A stretch of DNA of 64,000 nucleotides from Isoalcanivorax pacificus W11-5 (GTDB taxonomy: Bacteria > Pseudomonadota > Gammaproteobacteria > Pseudomonadales > Alcanivoracaceae). The notes beneath the pieces are model-generated. The model saw only the letters and a list, made by a program, of their open reading frames with translations, was not told the origin of the DNA and searched no databases. Of this stretch, positions 43,580 through 53,590 are shown in pieces. The stretch is taken from contig NZ_CP004387.1 in NCBI RefSeq assembly GCF_000299335.2, forward strand, positions 1,364,001-1,428,000, in the 5' to 3' direction. A program made the position numbers and the translations under genes. Numbering within the stretch: position 1 is the first letter of the stretch; each line of letters begins with the position of its first letter.

Positions 43580-44851
43580 TCAACCGCCAGAGCCGGGGGT
43601 GAGGCCGACAGGCCAGCGGAACGGGACCTGATGGCGGGTGGTCAGGCCGCCGATCACCACCAGCACACGCACCATGGCGACGAACGAATCCGGGATCACC
43701 AGATGCAGGCGACGGAACTCGTCCAGCAGCGCACGCAGGTTCTCGACCAGCGTGCTGTCGGTCTGGTGAGCACGTACCAGCGCCGCCGACAGCCGGGTCA
43801 GACGCTCTTCATCCAGACCCTGGAAGCCGGCCGCCTCGAACAGCGGCAGCAACGGGTCGTCACGCAGGCCGAGCAGGCGCATCAGCAGCGCGGTGTAATG
43901 CTGTCGCTCGCTGCGGGTGAGGTGTTCCACTGCACCGAAATCGAGCACTGCCAGCTCATTGTCCGGCGTCACAATGAAGTTGCCGGGGTGCGGGTCAGCG
44001 TGGAAAAAGCCGAACTCCAGCACCTGCCGCAGGGTGCTGTCCATCAGCCGTTCGAGCATCGGGCGGGCCCGCGCCGGGTCCTGCTCCAGCACCTGGGACA
44101 GGCTCTGTCCCGGTATCCACTCGGTGACCAGCAGGCGTTCGCTGCTCAGGGCGGGATAGGCTTTCGGAACACGGATGCCGGCAGCATGAGGCAGCGCGGC
44201 AAAGGCCAGCAGGTGGCGCAGCTCCTCACTGAAATCCAGTTCGCGTTCGGTGGTGAGGATCAACTGATTGACGATCTGGCGCAGGTCCAGCTCACGCAAC
44301 AGCGGGGCGATCACCCGGGTCAGGGCTCGCAGTGCAGCGGCGTCCTGGGAAAACTCGGCCTGTACGCGCGGCAGTTGCAGTTTCACCGCCACCTCGGTGC
44401 CGTCGGTGAGCCGGGCGCGGTGCACCTGGGCAATCGAGGCGGACGCCACGGGAATGATATTGAAGGCGCTGAAGGAACTGGCCCAGTCCTTGCCGAGCAG
44501 CTCTTCCAGCCACGGCTGCACGTCATCAAAGTGCGCCGCCGGGGCGTCCTCGCGCAGTGTGGAGAAGGCGTCAATATAGGCCGGGGGCAGCAGGTCGGGA
44601 CGGCAACTGAGGAACTGGGCGAACTTGATCCAGGCACCGCCGTTGCGCCGGCACAATTCGGCCAGCGCCCGGGCGACATCGTCGTGCAGCGGGTCCAGCA
44701 CCTGTTCATCGCGGTGGCGCAGCAGCTCGCGGTGTTGCCAGAGTGCCTGCTGAATGCGGCGGCCGGTGATCAGCACACGTCCATAGCGGGCGCGCGCATG
44801 CCATAGCAGGCGTGGCGTGCTCGCGGTGGTTGGTGCGGTCATGGCTGACAT
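43580..44851 (-). CDS. ABC1/UbiB/AarF-family atypical kinase
   Basis: A 423-residue member of the UbiB/ADCK family. The N-terminal KxGQ-type helix is here KFAQ in AWIKFAQFLSCRPDLLP. The nucleotide loop has A in VASASIAQVHRARL, with VAVKLQLP supplying the lysine. HADPHPGNFIV is the catalytic loop and LDFGAVEHL the metal-binding DFG. The C-terminal helix is less hydrophobic than in UbiB, so it may not be the ubiquinone-pathway member. GGGAG precedes ATG 44851. The promoter region is shared with the divergent DUF2806-like gene. Confidence 0.88.
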   Translation of the reverse strand: MSAMTAPTTASTPRLLWHARARYGRVLITGRRIQQALWQHRELLRHRDEQVLDPLHDDVARALAELCRRNGGAWIKFAQFLSCRPDLLPPAYIDAFSTLREDAPAAHFDDVQPWLEELLGKDWASSFSAFNIIPVASASIAQVHRARLTDGTEVAVKLQLPRVQAEFSQDAAALRALTRVIAPLLRELDLRQIVNQLILTTERELDFSEELRHLLAFAALPHAAGIRVPKAYPALSSERLLVTEWIPGQSLSQVLEQDPARARPMLERLMDSTLRQVLEFGFFHADPHPGNFIVTPDNELAVLDFGAVEHLTRSERQHYTALLMRLLGLRDDPLLPLFEAAGFQGLDEERLTRLSAALVRAHQTDSTLVENLRALLDEFRRLHLVIPDSFVAMVRVLVVIGGLTTRHQVPFRWPVGLTPGSGG

Positions 44852-45042
44852 GCTGGGCTCCCGGTCCGGCGCTCTTTATGACATAACGCCAGCGGCAAGT
44901 CCAAGCGACTACAGGCGACCCCGGCGGTGGCGCCGTCGGGATCCGGCGCCCTGGTTCGCCTTGAGTGCGGCACAGGCAGCAGCACGCGGACGCGACCAAT
45001 GCTACGCTCCTGGCCAGCACACACGGGGCTCATCGGGGGCAC

Positions 45043-46086
45043 ATGGATACGGCACTGGATACCTATCTCGACAAACTCTGGCACACCCTGTTCAGCAAGG
45101 GCGTTCCGGGCCTGGTGTCGCCTGACGAGATCCGCCGGCGCGGGCAGCCCCACCGTCAGGTGCGCGCGGCCGAACTGCGCGAAGTGGCGCGGGTGCAACG
45201 TGAACTGGCGGCCCTGGTGGAGGGCCGGCTGCAGCTCACCGCAGCAGGGCGGCTGTCAGAAGCCGTGGATGACACCGCTCTGAACGCGGTCCGGCTCAAT
45301 CCGGTGATCGAGCAGCGCGGTGGGGATTGGCGTGTGGCACCGCTGGATGCGGCCGCGATGTTGTCGCAGGCCGGTCTGGCGGAATCGGTGCGCGAAGTGC
45401 GCCGGGCACTGACGCTGCGACATATCGCCGTGCTGGCCGAAGAAGAGGGGCGGCGACTGCCGCGCGAGCGCCTGCAACAGACGGTGGTGGACCCGGACTG
45501 GCTGGCCCGCTGGCAGGATGCGGCGGCCGGATGTGTCTCCATTGAACTGAAACGACTGTGGGCGCGGCTGCTCGCCGGTGAGGTGTTGCGGCCCGGCACC
45601 TATTCGGTGCGTACACTGGAGTTCCTGCGGCTGGTCTCGCGTCGTGATCTGGAAATGGTGAGCCTGTGCGCGCGGTTTGCCTTTGACGGTTTTATCTACC
45701 GGCAGCCGGGGCGTTATTTTTCCGCCACGCTGCACCAGCCGCTGTTCGAGACACTGGAGGAGCTGGGATTGTTGCGCGGCGTGTATGGCCGTCCGGAAAC
45801 CTGGCTGCTGGCCTCGGCCACCGGTGATCGCTTTCGTGCCATCCTGCCGTGTCAGCACCGTGCGATCTTCATCGAGCGGGGCGCCGGCCAGGATGATCTG
45901 CGCTTCCCGGTCTATCGCCTGACCCGCTTTGGCCGCGAGGTGCTGTCGCTGTTTCCGGTCGAGGCAGACACCGCCTACCTGCTGGCCGTGGCAGGCGAAT
46001 TCAAGAAGCAGGGGTGCGAGGTGCAACTGGGCGACTGGATGCACGAGGGCGGGCAGGGGCTGTTTGCCGAGCGCCTCTCGTTATAG
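45043..46086 (+). CDS. DUF2806-like protein
   Basis: A 347-residue soluble protein. The N-terminal YLDKLWHTLFSKGVPGLVSPDEIRRRG is followed by a helical region, and the middle contains DWLARWQDAAAGCVSIELKRLWARLLAGEVLRPGTYSVRTLEFLRLVS (about 165-212, written here as one block of the DUF2806 type). The C-terminal part has FRAILPCQHRAIFIERG and YRLTRFGREVLSLFPVE. ATG 45043 follows CGGGGGC; the longer frame is unsupported. Family function is unknown; members appear in accessory regions of many proteobacteria. Confidence 0.7.
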   Translation: MDTALDTYLDKLWHTLFSKGVPGLVSPDEIRRRGQPHRQVRAAELREVARVQRELAALVEGRLQLTAAGRLSEAVDDTALNAVRLNPVIEQRGGDWRVAPLDAAAMLSQAGLAESVREVRRALTLRHIAVLAEEEGRRLPRERLQQTVVDPDWLARWQDAAAGCVSIELKRLWARLLAGEVLRPGTYSVRTLEFLRLVSRRDLEMVSLCARFAFDGFIYRQPGRYFSATLHQPLFETLEELGLLRGVYGRPETWLLASATGDRFRAILPCQHRAIFIERGAGQDDLRFPVYRLTRFGREVLSLFPVEADTAYLLAVAGEFKKQGCEVQLGDWMHEGGQGLFAERLSL

Positions 46087-46111
46087 CCGTCCAGAGACTG
46101 GCAGACGAAAA

Positions 46112-46134
46112 AAAGGCGGCCACAGGCCGCCTTT
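46112..46134. terminator. Bidirectional terminator between DUF2806-like and HU genes
   Basis: AAAGGCGGCC (46112-46121) and GGCCGCCTTT (46125-46134) form a perfect stem with loop ACA. The A-run before it (46108-46114) serves the minus-strand HU gene and TTT-C serves the plus strand. Confidence 0.88.
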
Positions 46135-46155
46135 CTCCGGATGCGCAGCAGGTGC

Positions 46156-46587
46156 TTAGCTGGCAGCCATGTCCTTCAGTTTCTTCAGCGGGCGTACTTT
46201 GACAACGATGGAGGCCGGTTTGGCCTTGAACATGGTTTCTTCACCAGTGAAGGGGTTGATGCCCTTGCGCGCCTTGGTGGCCGGCTTCTTCACCGTAGTG
46301 ATTTTCAGCAGACCCGGCAGGGTGAACTGACCGGCGCCTTTCTTGGCCACATGGGCTTCGACCAGGGTGGAAAGCTCTTCAAATACCGCGGTGACCTGCT
46401 TTTTGGTCAGGCCGGTGGTTTCAGCGATGGTCGCGGTGATCTGGGTCTTGCTCATCGGCTCGGAAACAGCCTTGAGCTTACGCGGTGCCGGAGCAGCCTT
46501 CGGTGCAGCTTTCTTGGCAGCAGCCTTGGCAGGTGCCTTTTTGGCAGCCGGTTTTTTCGCAGCAGCAGCTTTCTTTTTTGCAGCCAT
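46156..46587 (-). CDS. HU-family DNA-binding protein with histone-H1-like tail
   Basis: A 143-residue nucleoid protein. Residues 1-37 are almost only Lys, Ala and Pro (AAKKKAAAAKKPAAKKAPAK and so on), a tail like histone H1. Residues about 45-143 form one HU/IHF domain (MSKTQITATIAETTGLTKKQ, FELSTLVEAHVAKKGAGQF, GINPFTGEETMFKAKPASIV). The domain carries the DNA-arm motif RKGINPFTGE. The start at ATG 46587 follows AGGGG at 11 nt. A weak -10 (TATAAC, 46727-46732 on the minus strand) lies upstream. Confidence 0.88.
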   Translation of the reverse strand: MAAKKKAAAAKKPAAKKAPAKAAAKKAAPKAAPAPRKLKAVSEPMSKTQITATIAETTGLTKKQVTAVFEELSTLVEAHVAKKGAGQFTLPGLLKITTVKKPATKARKGINPFTGEETMFKAKPASIVVKVRPLKKLKDMAAS

Positions 46588-46945
46588 TGGATTGAGTACC
46601 CCTGTCTGGTTCATCCGAGAGAGTTGGTATGGTTCCTGTGCGAACAGTTGGCGCAGGGGCACGTTTTACCGCGCCCTTACCGCAGCAGCCGCTGCCACTG
46701 GGCCGTTTGCCGCGTGTTCTGGGCCTGTTATATGCGATGGCGTGAACGTCAGCAAGCCGTTTGGCCCCATTTTTATAGGTGTTTTGCTACTTTTCCCGCG
46801 AAAAAGCCCTGCTTTGTGCCTTCAGGGGCTGCTGCACCGCCGCCAGCATGGCTGCCGGCAGGGTGAATCGCTATACTAGCCGCCTTTCCGCGACCGGCTC
46901 CCAGACGCTGGCGCGGGCCCGAACGATTCAGTGGAACCGGATGTT
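46588..46945. other. Divergent intergenic region between the HU and aspS genes
   Basis: 358 bp with no gene. It holds leader and promoter DNA in both directions: TATAAC for HU on the minus strand (46727-46732) and TATACT for aspS on the plus strand (46872-46877). I see no other structured element. Confidence 0.5.
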
Positions 46946-48709
46946 ATGCGAAGCCATTACTGTGGTGATTTGAGGGCTGCCCACGACGGGGAGCAAGTGA
47001 CCTTGTGCGGATGGGTACACCGTCGCCGTGACCATGGCGGCGTCATCTTCCTGGACCTGCGCGACCGCGCCGGCCTGGTGCAGGTGGTATTCGATCCGGA
47101 TACCCAGGACGCCTTTGCCCGCGCCGACAAGGTGCGCAGCGAGTACGTGGTCCAGGTGCAGGGCCGTGTGCGCCTGCGCGACGAAGCCGTGCGCAACAGC
47201 CGCATGGCCACCGGCGATATCGAAGTCCTGGGCACCGGCCTGACGCTGCTGAACACCTCCGAGACGCCGCCGTTCGAGCTGGACGAGCGCACCGCCGCCG
47301 GCGAGGAAGTGCGCCTGAAATACCGTTATCTGGACCTGCGCCGCCCCGAGGTGCAGGCCAATTTCCGTTTCCGCTCGCGCCTGACCGCCGCCGTACGCCG
47401 CGCGCTGGAAGCGCAGGGTTTCATGGATGTGGAAACCCCGATCCTGACCAAGGCCACGCCGGAAGGCGCGCGTGATTATCTGGTGCCGAGCCGCACCCAT
47501 CCGGGCAGCTTCTTTGCGCTGCCGCAGTCGCCGCAGTTGTTCAAGCAGCTGCTGATGGTGGCCGGCTTCGACCGTTACTACCAGATCGCCAAATGCTTCC
47601 GCGATGAAGACCTGCGTGCCGACCGGCAGCCGGAATTTACCCAGATCGACCTGGAAGCCTCGTTTGTCGACGAGAACGACATCATGGCGATCACCGAAAG
47701 CATGGTGCGCGACGTCTTCGCCGAGCTGCTCAATGTGACGCTGCCCGAATTCCCGCGCATGCCGTTCTCCGAGGCCATGCGCCGTTTCGGTTCCGACAAG
47801 CCGGACCTGCGCATCCCGCTGGAACTGGTGGACATCGGTGACCTGCTCGCGAACGTGGACTTCAAGGTGTTCTCCGGCCCGGCCAACGATCCGGCCGGCC
47901 GCGTGGCTGCACTGCGCGTGCCGGGCGGGTGCGAAATCAGCCGCAAGGAGATCGACGACTACACCAAATTCGTCAGCATCTACGGTGCCAAGGGCCTGGC
48001 CTATATCAAGGTCAACGACCTGGCGGCCGGCAACGATGGCCTGCAGTCACCGATCCTGAAATTCCTCACCGATGACGCGATCCAGGGCATCCTCGAACGC
48101 ACCGGCGCAGCCACCGGCGACCTGATCTTCTTCGGCGCCGACAAGGCGAAGATCGTCAACGAAGCGCTGGGTGCGCTGCGTATCCGCGTGGGTCATGACC
48201 GTGGCCTGGTGCAGGGCGACTGGGCACCGCTGTGGGTGGTGGATTTCCCGATGTTCGAACAGGACGACGACGGCAGCTGGGCGGCCTTGCACCACCCGTT
48301 CACCAAGCCGTCGTGCACACCGGAAGAACTGGTGGCCAACCCGGGTGCGGCACTGTCGCGCGCCTATGACATGGTGCTCAACGGCACTGAACTGGGCGGC
48401 GGCTCGATCCGTATTCACGAGCCGACCATGCAGCGCGCGGTGTTCAAGGCGCTGGGCATCAGTGATGAGGAGGCGGAAGAGAAATTCGGCTTCCTGCTCG
48501 ACGCGCTCAAGTTTGGCGCGCCGCCGCACGGTGGCCTGGCCTTTGGTCTGGACCGGATGGTGATGCTGATGACCGGCTGCGAGTCGATCCGTGATGTGAT
48601 TGCCTTCCCGAAAACCCAGACGGCAGCCTGCCCGCTGACCCAGGCGCCCGCCGAAGTGAGCAGCCGCCAGCTGCGCGAACTGGGCATCGCCGTGCGCAAG
48701 GGCGAGTAA
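46946..48709 (+). CDS. aspS: Aspartyl-tRNA synthetase, probably non-discriminating
   Basis: A 587-residue class IIb synthetase. The N-terminal OB anticodon-binding fold (1-105, with [10 protein letters not shown]) precedes the catalytic domain with motifs 1-3 ([30 protein letters not shown]), and the bacterial insertion domain lies in between. His30 in RRRDHGG is the residue found in the Pseudomonas non-discriminating enzyme, which also charges tRNA-Asn for the GatCAB route. The start is ATG 46946; GTG 46931 is in frame but gives an atypical N-terminus. Confidence 0.95.
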   Translation: MRSHYCGDLRAAHDGEQVTLCGWVHRRRDHGGVIFLDLRDRAGLVQVVFDPDTQDAFARADKVRSEYVVQVQGRVRLRDEAVRNSRMATGDIEVLGTGLTLLNTSETPPFELDERTAAGEEVRLKYRYLDLRRPEVQANFRFRSRLTAAVRRALEAQGFMDVETPILTKATPEGARDYLVPSRTHPGSFFALPQSPQLFKQLLMVAGFDRYYQIAKCFRDEDLRADRQPEFTQIDLEASFVDENDIMAITESMVRDVFAELLNVTLPEFPRMPFSEAMRRFGSDKPDLRIPLELVDIGDLLANVDFKVFSGPANDPAGRVAALRVPGGCEISRKEIDDYTKFVSIYGAKGLAYIKVNDLAAGNDGLQSPILKFLTDDAIQGILERTGAATGDLIFFGADKAKIVNEALGALRIRVGHDRGLVQGDWAPLWVVDFPMFEQDDDGSWAALHHPFTKPSCTPEELVANPGAALSRAYDMVLNGTELGGGSIRIHEPTMQRAVFKALGISDEEAEEKFGFLLDALKFGAPPHGGLAFGLDRMVMLMTGCESIRDVIAFPKTQTAACPLTQAPAEVSSRQLRELGIAVRKGE

Positions 48710-48728
48710 CCCGACAGGCAACACCCAG

Positions 48729-48755
48729 ACGGCCCGCTTTCAAGCGGGCCGTTTC
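48729..48755 (+). terminator. Rho-independent terminator of aspS
   Basis: ACGGCCCGC (48729-48737) pairs with GCGGGCCGT (48744-48752), followed by a short TT-C tract. It is 20 bp after the aspS stop and about 46 bp before yebC. Confidence 0.8.
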
Positions 48756-48800
48756 GTACAGACCGCACCAGATTAATAAAGGAAGCAGCACGAGGTTGGT

Positions 48801-49541
48801 ATGGCCGGACACAGTAAATGGGCGAACATCAAGCACCGCAAGGCGGCCCAGGATGCCAGGCGGGGCAAGATCTTCACAAAACTGATCCGTGAAATCACCG
48901 TCGCCGCCCGGCTGGGCGGCCCGGAGCCGAACGACAACCCGCGCCTGCGCGCGGTGGTCGACAAGGCCCTGACCGCCAATATGACCCGCGACACCATTGA
49001 CCGCGCCATCAAGCGCGGCATCGGCAGCGACGACGGCGCCAGCATGGACGAGATCAGCTATGAAGGCTACGGCCCGGGCGGCGTGGCGGTGCTGGTGGAA
49101 ACCATGACCGACAACGTCAACCGCACCGTATCGGATGTGCGCCATGCGTTTACCAAGCATGGCGGTAACCTGGGCACCAGCGGATCGGTGGCCTACCTGT
49201 TCACCAAGCGTGGTGAAATCCTGTTCGAGCCGGGTACCGATGAAGACGCGCTGATGGAAGCCGCACTGGAAGCCGGCGCCGAAGACGTACAGGTGGATGA
49301 CGACGGCTCCATGACCGTGATCACTACGGCCGACCGTGCCTTTGGTGACGTGGTCGACGCCCTCAAGGCGGCAGGCTTCGAACCCGCCAATGCCGAGGTG
49401 ACCATGCACCCGGCCACCGACGCCGAGGTGGACGGCGACACCGCCGAGAAGGTGATGAAGATGATCGATCACCTGGAAGATCTCGACGACGTGCAGAACG
49501 TCTACACCAACGTCCGCTTCCCGGATGATTTCGAAGGTTGA
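48801..49541 (+). CDS. yebC: YebC/PmpR family DNA-binding regulator
   Basis: A 246-residue protein with the family start [20 protein letters not shown], domain 2 ([19 protein letters not shown]) and acidic domain 3. YebC-family proteins bind DNA as regulators and, in other lineages, help translation through poly-proline. It precedes ruvCAB, the usual gammaproteobacterial order. Confidence 0.97.
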   Translation: MAGHSKWANIKHRKAAQDARRGKIFTKLIREITVAARLGGPEPNDNPRLRAVVDKALTANMTRDTIDRAIKRGIGSDDGASMDEISYEGYGPGGVAVLVETMTDNVNRTVSDVRHAFTKHGGNLGTSGSVAYLFTKRGEILFEPGTDEDALMEAALEAGAEDVQVDDDGSMTVITTADRAFGDVVDALKAAGFEPANAEVTMHPATDAEVDGDTAEKVMKMIDHLEDLDDVQNVYTNVRFPDDFEG

Positions 49542-49733
49542 CCTCGCTGGTGGTGCCGGGATACTCCGCGCGCGATTTTACCGAATACACAATCTTCCCT
49601 CTGTCGACGGCACCGGCTTCTATATATAGTAGCCACCCAATCGCCACCGGCCCGTCCGGGCCTGTGGTCGCCGTCCGGCAATCATCAGACCCACGCCCTT
49701 GCATACTGTCCATAAGTTGAGTATCAATGCCGC

Positions 49734-50252
49734 ATGACGCGCATCCTTGGCATTGACCCCGGCTCCCGGTTCACCGGCTATGGCCTGATTGATCAGGTGG
49801 GCCAGAAGTGCCGCTTTGTGGCCTGTGGCACGATTGCCACACAAGGCGATGACATGGCGGCCCGGCTGGGACAGATTTTTGGCCAGCTCACCGAAGTGGT
49901 GAGCGCCCATTCACCCGTGGAAGTGGGCATCGAAAAAGTGTTCCTGGCCCGCAATGCGGATTCCGCGCTCAAGCTCGGGCAGGCCCGTGGCGCGGCGATT
50001 GCTGCTGTCGTGCAGACGGGGCTGCCGGTATTCGAATATTCCGCCCGCCAGGTCAAGCAGGCGCTGGTTGGCACCGGCGGTGCGGAAAAACATCAGGTCG
50101 CCCAGATGGTGTGCTACCTGCTGGGGCTGGAGAAAGCCCCACAGGCGGACGCTGCCGATGCGCTCGGCATTGCCATCTGTCACGCTCACATGCGCGTCAG
50201 CCTTGCCCGTATGGCCGGGGCCAGCGCCATCCGCAGAAGAAGAATTCGATGA
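49734..50252 (+). CDS. ruvC: Crossover junction endodeoxyribonuclease RuvC
   Basis: A 172-residue Holliday junction resolvase. The catalytic Asp of GIDPGSR (about residue 7), Glu of VEVGIEKVF, and the Asp pair near [14 protein letters not shown] form the active site. It cuts symmetric junctions with RuvAB. Its stop overlaps the ruvA ATG (ATGA). Confidence 0.97.
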   Translation: MTRILGIDPGSRFTGYGLIDQVGQKCRFVACGTIATQGDDMAARLGQIFGQLTEVVSAHSPVEVGIEKVFLARNADSALKLGQARGAAIAAVVQTGLPVFEYSARQVKQALVGTGGAEKHQVAQMVCYLLGLEKAPQADAADALGIAICHAHMRVSLARMAGASAIRRRRIR

Positions 50253-50869
50253 TTGGACGTCTCAGAGGCACCTTGCTGGAAGCGCGCCCGCCGTGGTTGC
50301 TGGTGGAAGTGGGTGGTGTCGGCTATCAGGTGGAAGCACCGATGACAGCCTTTTACCAACAGAACACACCCGGCGAACAGATTATCCTGCACACCCACAT
50401 GGTGGTGCGCGAAGACGCACAATTGCTGTACGGTTTTGTCGACCGCTTCGAGCGTGAGCTGTTCCGTGCGCTGATCAAGGTCAACGGCGTCGGCCCGAAA
50501 ATGGCACTGGCGATTCTGTCCGGCATTGAGGCTGAACGGCTGGTGCGCTGCATCGAAGAACAGGACACCAGTTCGCTGGTGCGCGTGCCGGGCATCGGCA
50601 AAAAGACGGCCGAGCGGCTGGTGATCGAGATGCGAGATCGTCTCGACCGGCTGGAAGGCAACCCGGTGACGGTGCCGGGCCGCGTCGCGCTGCCGGCGTC
50701 GTCGCAGGTGAATGCTGATGCCGTGGCGGCGCTGGAAGCGCTCGGTTACCGGGGCAAGGATGCAGAACAGGCGGTGGCGAAAGCGGCCGCCGGGCTGGAT
50801 GACGCGGAACAGGCGGCGCTCGACAGCGCCGAACTGATCCGCAGGACGTTGCGTCTGCTGGCGCGCTGA
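50249..50869 (+). CDS. ruvA: Holliday junction branch migration protein RuvA
   Basis: A 206-residue protein. Domain I is an OB fold ([20 protein letters not shown]). Two helix-hairpin-helix motifs lie in domain II ([28 protein letters not shown]), and domain III (about 150-206) binds RuvB. It tetramerises on junction DNA. ATG 50249 is the standard start; the longer frame overlaps ruvC. Confidence 0.97.
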   Translation: MIGRLRGTLLEARPPWLLVEVGGVGYQVEAPMTAFYQQNTPGEQIILHTHMVVREDAQLLYGFVDRFERELFRALIKVNGVGPKMALAILSGIEAERLVRCIEEQDTSSLVRVPGIGKKTAERLVIEMRDRLDRLEGNPVTVPGRVALPASSQVNADAVAALEALGYRGKDAEQAVAKAAAGLDDAEQAALDSAELIRRTLRLLAR

Positions 50870-50889
50870 CGCAGCACGGGGACAGGCTC

Positions 50890-51930
50890 ATGGACAGTGA
50901 ACGACTGATCTCGGCGAACACCACCGGCGGTGTCGAGGAACAGCTTGAACGGGCCATCCGTCCGTCGAGCCTGGCAGATTACCGTGGCCAGCCGAAAGTC
51001 AGCCAGCGCATGGAAATCTTCATTGATGCGGCACGCATGCGTGGTGAGGCACTGGATCACACCCTGATCTTTGGTCCGCCAGGGCTGGGCAAGACCACGC
51101 TGGCGCATATCATTGCCCGTGAAATGGGTTCCGAGCTGAAAAGCACCTCCGGCCCGGTGCTGGAAAAGGCCGGCGATCTGGCGGCCATTCTCACCAATCT
51201 CGAATCCGGCGACGTGCTGTTCGTCGATGAGATTCATCGCCTGTCGCCGGTGGTGGAGGAGATCCTCTACCCGGCGATGGAGGATTACCAGCTCGACATC
51301 ATGATCGGCGAAGGGCCTGCCGCCCGTTCGATCAAGATCGACCTGCCGCCGTTTACACTGGTCGGCGCCACCACACGTGCCGGCCTGCTCACGGCGCCGC
51401 TGCGTGACCGTTTCGGCATTGTGCAGCGGCTGGAATTCTATTCCGTGCCGGATCTGGCCGGCATCGTGTTGCGCTCCTGTGACATTCTCAACCTGCCCGT
51501 GGACGACGAGGGCGCCGAAGAAGTGGCGCGCCGCTCCCGGGGCACGCCGCGTATTGCCAACCGGTTGCTGCGCCGTGTGCGCGATTACGCCGAAGTGCGT
51601 GGCAATGGCCGGATCACCGGCGACATTGCCCGTGCGGCACTGGACATGCTGGAAGTGGATGCGCTGGGCCTGGACGGCACCGACCGCCGGCTGCTGTCCA
51701 CCATGATGGAAAAATTCGATGGCGGCCCGGTGGGGCTGGAAAGCCTGGCGGCCGCGCTGAACGAAGACGCCGGCACGCTGGAGGAAGTGGTGGAGCCTTA
51801 CCTGATCCAGCAGGGGTTCATTCATCGCACACCGCGTGGCCGGCAGGTAACCAACCATGCCTGGCGTCATTTCGGTCTGCGGCCGCCGTCGTCGTCCGTC
51901 GGGAATGCAGGGGACCTGTTCGATGTTTAA
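50890..51930 (+). CDS. ruvB: Holliday junction ATP-dependent helicase RuvB
   Basis: A 346-residue AAA+ motor. Walker [10 protein letters not shown], Walker B FVDEIHR, sensor 1 GATTRAG and the arginine finger region PLRDRFG are present, followed by the winged-helix C-terminal domain. It drives branch migration with RuvA. 20 bp after ruvA. Confidence 0.97.
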   Translation: MDSERLISANTTGGVEEQLERAIRPSSLADYRGQPKVSQRMEIFIDAARMRGEALDHTLIFGPPGLGKTTLAHIIAREMGSELKSTSGPVLEKAGDLAAILTNLESGDVLFVDEIHRLSPVVEEILYPAMEDYQLDIMIGEGPAARSIKIDLPPFTLVGATTRAGLLTAPLRDRFGIVQRLEFYSVPDLAGIVLRSCDILNLPVDDEGAEEVARRSRGTPRIANRLLRRVRDYAEVRGNGRITGDIARAALDMLEVDALGLDGTDRRLLSTMMEKFDGGPVGLESLAAALNEDAGTLEEVVEPYLIQQGFIHRTPRGRQVTNHAWRHFGLRPPSSSVGNAGDLFDV

Positions 51931-51945
51931 CACAGTTTTCCAACG

Positions 51946-52368
51946 ATGACGGCTACCATGGGCGCACCGCCGGAATTTAGCCTGCCCGTGCGGGTCTACA
52001 TCGAGGACACCGATGCCGGCGGCATTGTGTACTACGTGAACTATCTGAAGTTCATGGAGCGTGCGCGCACTGAATACCTGCGCAGTTTTGGCTACCAGCA
52101 CTACGCGCTGGCAGACGAGGATTTCCAGTTTGTGGTGCACTCCTGCGAGGTGCGTTATCTCAAGCCGGCGCGTATTGATGATGCCTTGCACGTTACGGCC
52201 GCACTGGCGCGCATTGGCCGGGCCGGGCTTGATTTTGTGCAGCAGGTCCGGCGCGACGGGGAACTGCTGTGCGAGGGCAGGGTCAAGGTGGCCTGCGTAC
52301 GTGCTTCGGATCTGGTGCCGCGCGCATTGCCCACGGCGCTGCGCAGTGCCATGCAGGCGGCGTCATGA
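51946..52368 (+). CDS. ybgC: Tol-Pal-associated acyl-CoA thioesterase YbgC
   Basis: A 140-residue hotdog thioesterase. Catalytic Asp is in [25 protein letters not shown], the YbgC signature, and [20 protein letters not shown] follows. It is the first gene of the tol-pal cluster, and in other bacteria it interacts with the phospholipid machinery. A second ATG four codons in (51958) is also possible. Confidence 0.93.
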   Translation: MTATMGAPPEFSLPVRVYIEDTDAGGIVYYVNYLKFMERARTEYLRSFGYQHYALADEDFQFVVHSCEVRYLKPARIDDALHVTAALARIGRAGLDFVQQVRRDGELLCEGRVKVACVRASDLVPRALPTALRSAMQAAS

Positions 52369-52466
52369 TCATGAACAGGGTCTGACAAGAGCCGGCGGGC
52401 AAGGTTGGTCCAAAGGCTAATAGAGCACGTCGTCAGCGTACGGCGAGAATGAAGGAGACGGGGTAG

Positions 52467-53162
52467 ATGCAAGTGGACTCGGATGCCATGTCCATATGGA
52501 GTCTGGTCAGTGGTGCCACGACACTGGTGCAACTGGTCATGCTGCTGCTGGTGGCGCTGTCGGTGATGTCCTGGGTAATGATCGTCACGCGCATTCGCGT
52601 GATTGGTCGTGCCCGCCGTGCCGGTGCTGCGTTTGAAGACCGTTTCTGGTCCGGTGAGGACCTGTCTTCGCTGTATCAGCAGGTAAAAAAGGACCCTGAT
52701 CCGGATTCCGGGCAGCAGGCGATTTTTCGTGCCGGCTTCCAGGAATTCGTGCGTTTGTCGAAGTCCTCGCGGGATGCCGATGCCGTGATGGAAGGCGCCC
52801 AGCGTGCCATGCGGGTGGCATTGCAGCGCGAGCAGTCGCGCCTTAACCGCTCATTGCCGTTCCTTGCCACGGTCGGTTCCACCAGCCCCTACATCGGCCT
52901 GTTCGGCACCGTCTGGGGCATCATGAATTCGTTCCGCGCACTGGCCAATGTGAGCCAGGCGACGCTGGCGGTGGTGGCACCGGGGATTGCCGAGGCGCTG
53001 ATTGCTACCGCCATGGGCCTGTTTGCTGCGATCCCGGCAGTTGTGGCCTACAACCGTTTTGCGGCCGCCACGGATGAGCTGGTGGGCGAATGTGAAATGT
53101 TTGCCGAGGAATTCTCTTCTGTGCTGCATCGCCAGGCTCACGGCCGTGGAGGCGCGCAATGA
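52467..53162 (+). CDS. tolQ: Tol-Pal system protein TolQ
   Basis: A 231-residue inner-membrane protein with three helices (about 20-40, 130-155, 165-190) and the ion-channel segments VGSTSPYIGLFGTVWGIM and LIATAMGLFAAIPAVVAYN, conserved with ExbB/MotA. GAAGGAG precedes ATG. It forms the proton-driven motor with TolR, energising TolA. 4-base overlap with tolR. Confidence 0.96.
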   Translation: MQVDSDAMSIWSLVSGATTLVQLVMLLLVALSVMSWVMIVTRIRVIGRARRAGAAFEDRFWSGEDLSSLYQQVKKDPDPDSGQQAIFRAGFQEFVRLSKSSRDADAVMEGAQRAMRVALQREQSRLNRSLPFLATVGSTSPYIGLFGTVWGIMNSFRALANVSQATLAVVAPGIAEALIATAMGLFAAIPAVVAYNRFAAATDELVGECEMFAEEFSSVLHRQAHGRGGAQ

Positions 53163-53590
53163 TCAAGGTGCGGGCACCGCGCAAGCTGGTGGCGGACATC
53201 AACGTCGTGCCCTACATCGACGTGATGCTGGTACTGCTGGTGGTGTTCATGATCACGGCGCCGATGATGACGCAGGGGCTGCAGGTCGACCTGCCGAAGA
53301 CCACCAGCCAGCCGATCGTCACCGACGAAGAGCCGGTGGTGATCACGGTAAAGAAAGACGGCAACTACTTTATCAATGTCGGTGAAACACAGCAGACCTC
53401 GTCGTCGCTGGAAAACGTGAGTGGGCACGTACAACGCATCAAGCGCAACGCGCCGGAGACGCTGTTTCTGGTAGAGGGCGATACCGAGGTGCCCTACGGC
53501 CGGGTGATCGAGCTGATGGCCATGTTGCAGGGCGCCGGCATCGAGCGCCTCGGGCTGGTGACGGAACCGCCGGAGCCGACGGGCAGATGA
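53159..53590 (+). CDS. tolR: Tol-Pal system protein TolR
   Basis: A 143-residue ExbD-type protein. ADINVVPYIDVMLVLLVVFM carries the essential channel Asp in the single helix, and a periplasmic domain of about 100 residues follows. Partner of TolQ in the proton channel. Overlaps both tolQ and tolA by four bases. Confidence 0.96.
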   Translation: MIKVRAPRKLVADINVVPYIDVMLVLLVVFMITAPMMTQGLQVDLPKTTSQPIVTDEEPVVITVKKDGNYFINVGETQQTSSSLENVSGHVQRIKRNAPETLFLVEGDTEVPYGRVIELMAMLQGAGIERLGLVTEPPEPTGR

